The position numbers and the translations under genes are program-made. Positions 16,201-16,795 of a DNA stretch of 16,795 nucleotides are shown here, in pieces. Location of the stretch: positions 1 through 16,795 of the forward strand of contig DQHT01000124.1 of NCBI GenBank assembly GCA_003531115.1, written 5' to 3'. The notes beneath the pieces are model-generated. The model was not told the origin of the DNA. It worked only from the letters and a program-made list of their open reading frames with translations, and ran no database searches. The stretch comes from Bacteroidota bacterium (GTDB lineage Bacteria > Bacteroidota > Bacteroidia > UBA8524). Position 1 is the stretch's first letter; every line of letters begins with the position of its first letter.

Positions 16201-16673
16201 TTGGTCTCTCCGTTCAGGTTTTGGCCTGTAGGGAAATCGCTTTGTTTTAAGAGATCATTGATCATGCCCTGTAAACCCAGGGTACGGCCGTCGTCGGGCG
16301 AATAAATACGGGTGATCCCATAGGCATGGAGTTCGGCAATTTCTTCAGGGAGGATCACACCACCGCCACCACCAAATATGCGAATATGCCCACAACCCTT
16401 TTCCAGCAAGAGGTCGCGCATATATTTAAAGTACTCCACATGCCCTCCCTGGTAGCTGGTCATCGCAATGGCATTGGCATCTTCCTGTATGGCGCAGTTT
16501 ACAACTTCTTCAGCACTTCGGTCATGGCCGAGGTGAATAACTTCTGCCCCACTGGCCTGAATGATCCGTCGCATGATATTGATCGCTGCATCATGTCCGT
16601 CGAACAGGGAGGCAGCAGTAACGATTCGGATTTTATTCTCTGGTTTATAAATGGAAGGAGTCGGAGCAGTCAT
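13287..16673 (-). CDS. icmF: Fused isobutyryl-CoA mutase with G-protein chaperone (IcmF)
   Basis: From ATG 16673 this is a 1,128-residue protein of IcmF layout. IcmF rearranges isobutyryl-CoA to n-butyryl-CoA with adenosylcobalamin, and some members also act on isovaleryl-CoA/pivalyl-CoA. The N-terminal B12 domain has LFDGHD with His27 as the expected lower cobalt ligand, SYQGGH and GGGGGV. The MeaB-like GTPase follows, with the P-loop GTGGSGKS (204-211, Lys210), [15 protein letters not shown] and NKFD (344-347). It guards cofactor loading. From about 555 onward is the mutase barrel: [44 protein letters not shown] and [14 protein letters not shown]. Gln777 sits where methylmalonyl-CoA mutase has Arg207, which points away from methylmalonyl-CoA. 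An upstream in-frame TTG (16733) precedes the promoter box and is rejected. No terminator with a T-run follows before the kinase promoter. Confidence 0.95.
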   Translation of the reverse strand: MTAPTPSIYKPENKIRIVTAASLFDGHDAAINIMRRIIQASGAEVIHLGHDRSAEEVVNCAIQEDANAIAMTSYQGGHVEYFKYMRDLLLEKGCGHIRIFGGGGGVILPEEIAELHAYGITRIYSPDDGRTLGLQGMINDLLKQSDFPTGQNLNGETKHIRNKDPKAIAKLISSAENYPEEFVKVHAELEKYLSDAAPILGITGTGGSGKSSLVDELVRRFLIDFKDKSIAIVSVDPSKRKTGGALLGDRIRMNAIRNDRVYMRSLATRQSNLALSKHVKETIDIVRAAGYDLVILETSGIGQSDTEIMDHSDVALYVMTPEYGAATQLEKIDMLDFADMIAINKFDKRGALDALRDVKKQYKRNHGLWEAKDEDLPVFGTIASQFNDPGMNALYKAVMDKIVEKTGREALKSSFQITDEMSEKIFIIPPARTRYLSEISENNRQYDAWVEAQSKLADQLYALTLSKEQISTSKIDDKDRLVKGLDEQIALVQLDFDPRNKKIIDEWARKCQNYRDEYFIFRVRDKEIKVKTHSESLSHTQVPKVAVPNFRSWGDVLRWNLQEAFPGEFPYTAGIYPFKREGEDPTRMFAGEGGPERTNKRFHYVSLGMPAKRLSTAFDSVTLYGHDPAYRPDIYGKVGNSGVSICCLDDAKKLYSGFDLADPKTSVSMTINGPAAMLTAFFMNAAIDQQCEKYIKAKGLEAEVEAKIKAIYKAKGVERPAYQGDLPKGNNGLGLMLLGVTGDQVLPAEIYENIKRETLTQVRGTVQADILKEDQAQNTCIFSTEFSLRVMGDVQEYFIENKVRNFYSVSISGYHIAEAGANPITQLAFTLANGFTYVEYYLSRGMDINEFAPNLSFFFSNGTDAEYAVIGRVARRIWAKAMKNKYGANERSQMLKYHIQTSGRSLHAQEIDFNDIRTSLQALYAIYDNCNSLHTNAYDEAITTPTEESVRRAMAIQLIINRELGLAKNENPLQGSFIIEELTDLVEEAVLLEFDRITERGGVLGAMETMYQRNQIQEESLYYETLKHNGELPIIGVNTFLSSKGSPTILPREVIRSTAEEKEYQITMVKALQDGNKEDCPKQLRLLQEAAINNRNIFAQLMDAVKYCSLGQITEALFEVGGQYRRNM

Positions 16674-16695
16674 GTCAGGCTTATTCTGTTTGCTG

Positions 16696-16703
16696 CAAAA
16701 ATA
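16696..16703 (-). promoter_or_regulatory. Promoter -7 box of icmF
   Basis: On the minus strand this reads TATTTTTG, an exact TAnnTTTG match, ending 22 bases before the ATG at 16673. The only nearby TTG upstream is 13 bases away, short of the usual spacing. The box decides the start: a TTG at 16733 would lie upstream of the transcript. Confidence 0.5.
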
Positions 16704-16740
16704 TCCTTTTTCGCGGCAATAGCGATTATGCAAATAATCC

Positions 16741-16748
16741 TATCTTAG
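16741..16748 (+). promoter_or_regulatory. Candidate -7 box for the divergent right-edge gene
   Basis: TATCTTAG differs from TAnnTTTG at one base and lies only four bases before the ATG at 16753. If used, the transcript would start at or next to the start codon, giving an almost leaderless message. The 79 bases between the two divergent starts hold both this box and the icmF box. Confidence 0.35.
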
Positions 16749-16752
16749 CTCA

Positions 16753-16795
16753 ATGAAAACACTATTCCCCATTTTTCTATTCCTGATCCTTGCTG
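16753..16795 (+). CDS. Start of a gene for a secreted or membrane protein (cut by window edge)
   Basis: Only 14 codons are visible: MKTLFPIFLFLILA. A Lys after the start, then an unbroken hydrophobic run, is what an export signal peptide looks like. The gene is divergent from icmF. Its function cannot be told from this fragment. The frame stays open to the last base. Confidence 0.55.
   Translation, partial: MKTLFPIFLFLILA

Noticed and set aside
16731..16733. TTG as the start of icmF (adds 20 residues)
   Set aside because: It lies upstream of the TATTTTTG box, and the added residues do not look like an IcmF N-terminus; ATG 16673 is preferred.
1..16795. CRISPR array, tRNA or rRNA genes, insertion sequence ends, phage genes
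   Set aside because: No regularly spaced repeats, cloverleaf-like sequences, transposase-like frames or rRNA signatures were found on reading both strands.

Overview
The window looks like a piece of a Bacteroidota chromosome. The main evidence is a secreted beta-propeller protein ending in a type IX secretion (T9SS) type A sorting domain, several upstream boxes matching the Bacteroidota -7 promoter consensus TAnnTTTG, few clear Shine-Dalgarno sites, an IcmF fused mutase, and a histidine kinase with the 'SHNLRSH' H-box typical of that phylum. I cannot place it below phylum. No tRNA, rRNA, CRISPR array, insertion sequence or phage gene was seen. The region is densely coding, and no gap exceeds about 120 bases.

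Layout. The left part reads rightward. It holds the 3' end of purL (purine synthesis, cut by the window edge), a terminator, then a two-gene unit: an AAA_14/DUF4143-type ATPase and a 70-residue unknown protein. This unit has a 20-bp perfect palindrome and a repeated half-site around its promoter. Its second gene runs tail-to-tail into the leftward genes, with the two stop codons overlapping.

From 3059 to 16673 everything reads leftward. In transcription order this is icmF (AdoCbl-dependent acyl-CoA mutase with a built-in G-protein chaperone); a soluble three-PAS histidine kinase overlapping a stand-alone receiver protein; a small lipoprotein three bases ahead of the large T9SS-secreted propeller protein; a terminator; and an AsmA-family envelope protein three bases ahead of a UbiA-like membrane protein. 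At the right edge a divergent gene starts with a signal-peptide-like sequence and is cut off.

How they fit. The genes form separate small operons and do not look like one large system: housekeeping (purL, icmF), signalling (kinase and receiver), and envelope or export (lipoprotein with propeller, AsmA with UbiA-like). I do not see a convincing complete new system. The points most worth a second look are the UbiA-like protein, which appears to lack the segment carrying the first Asp-rich motif and has a degraded second motif; the ATPase/small-protein unit with its phased palindromic operator; the 22-residue amphipathic repeats ending the AsmA protein; the lipoprotein/propeller pair; and an unusual residue pair in the IcmF substrate pocket. 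Family assignments come from recognising motifs by eye; no database search was run.
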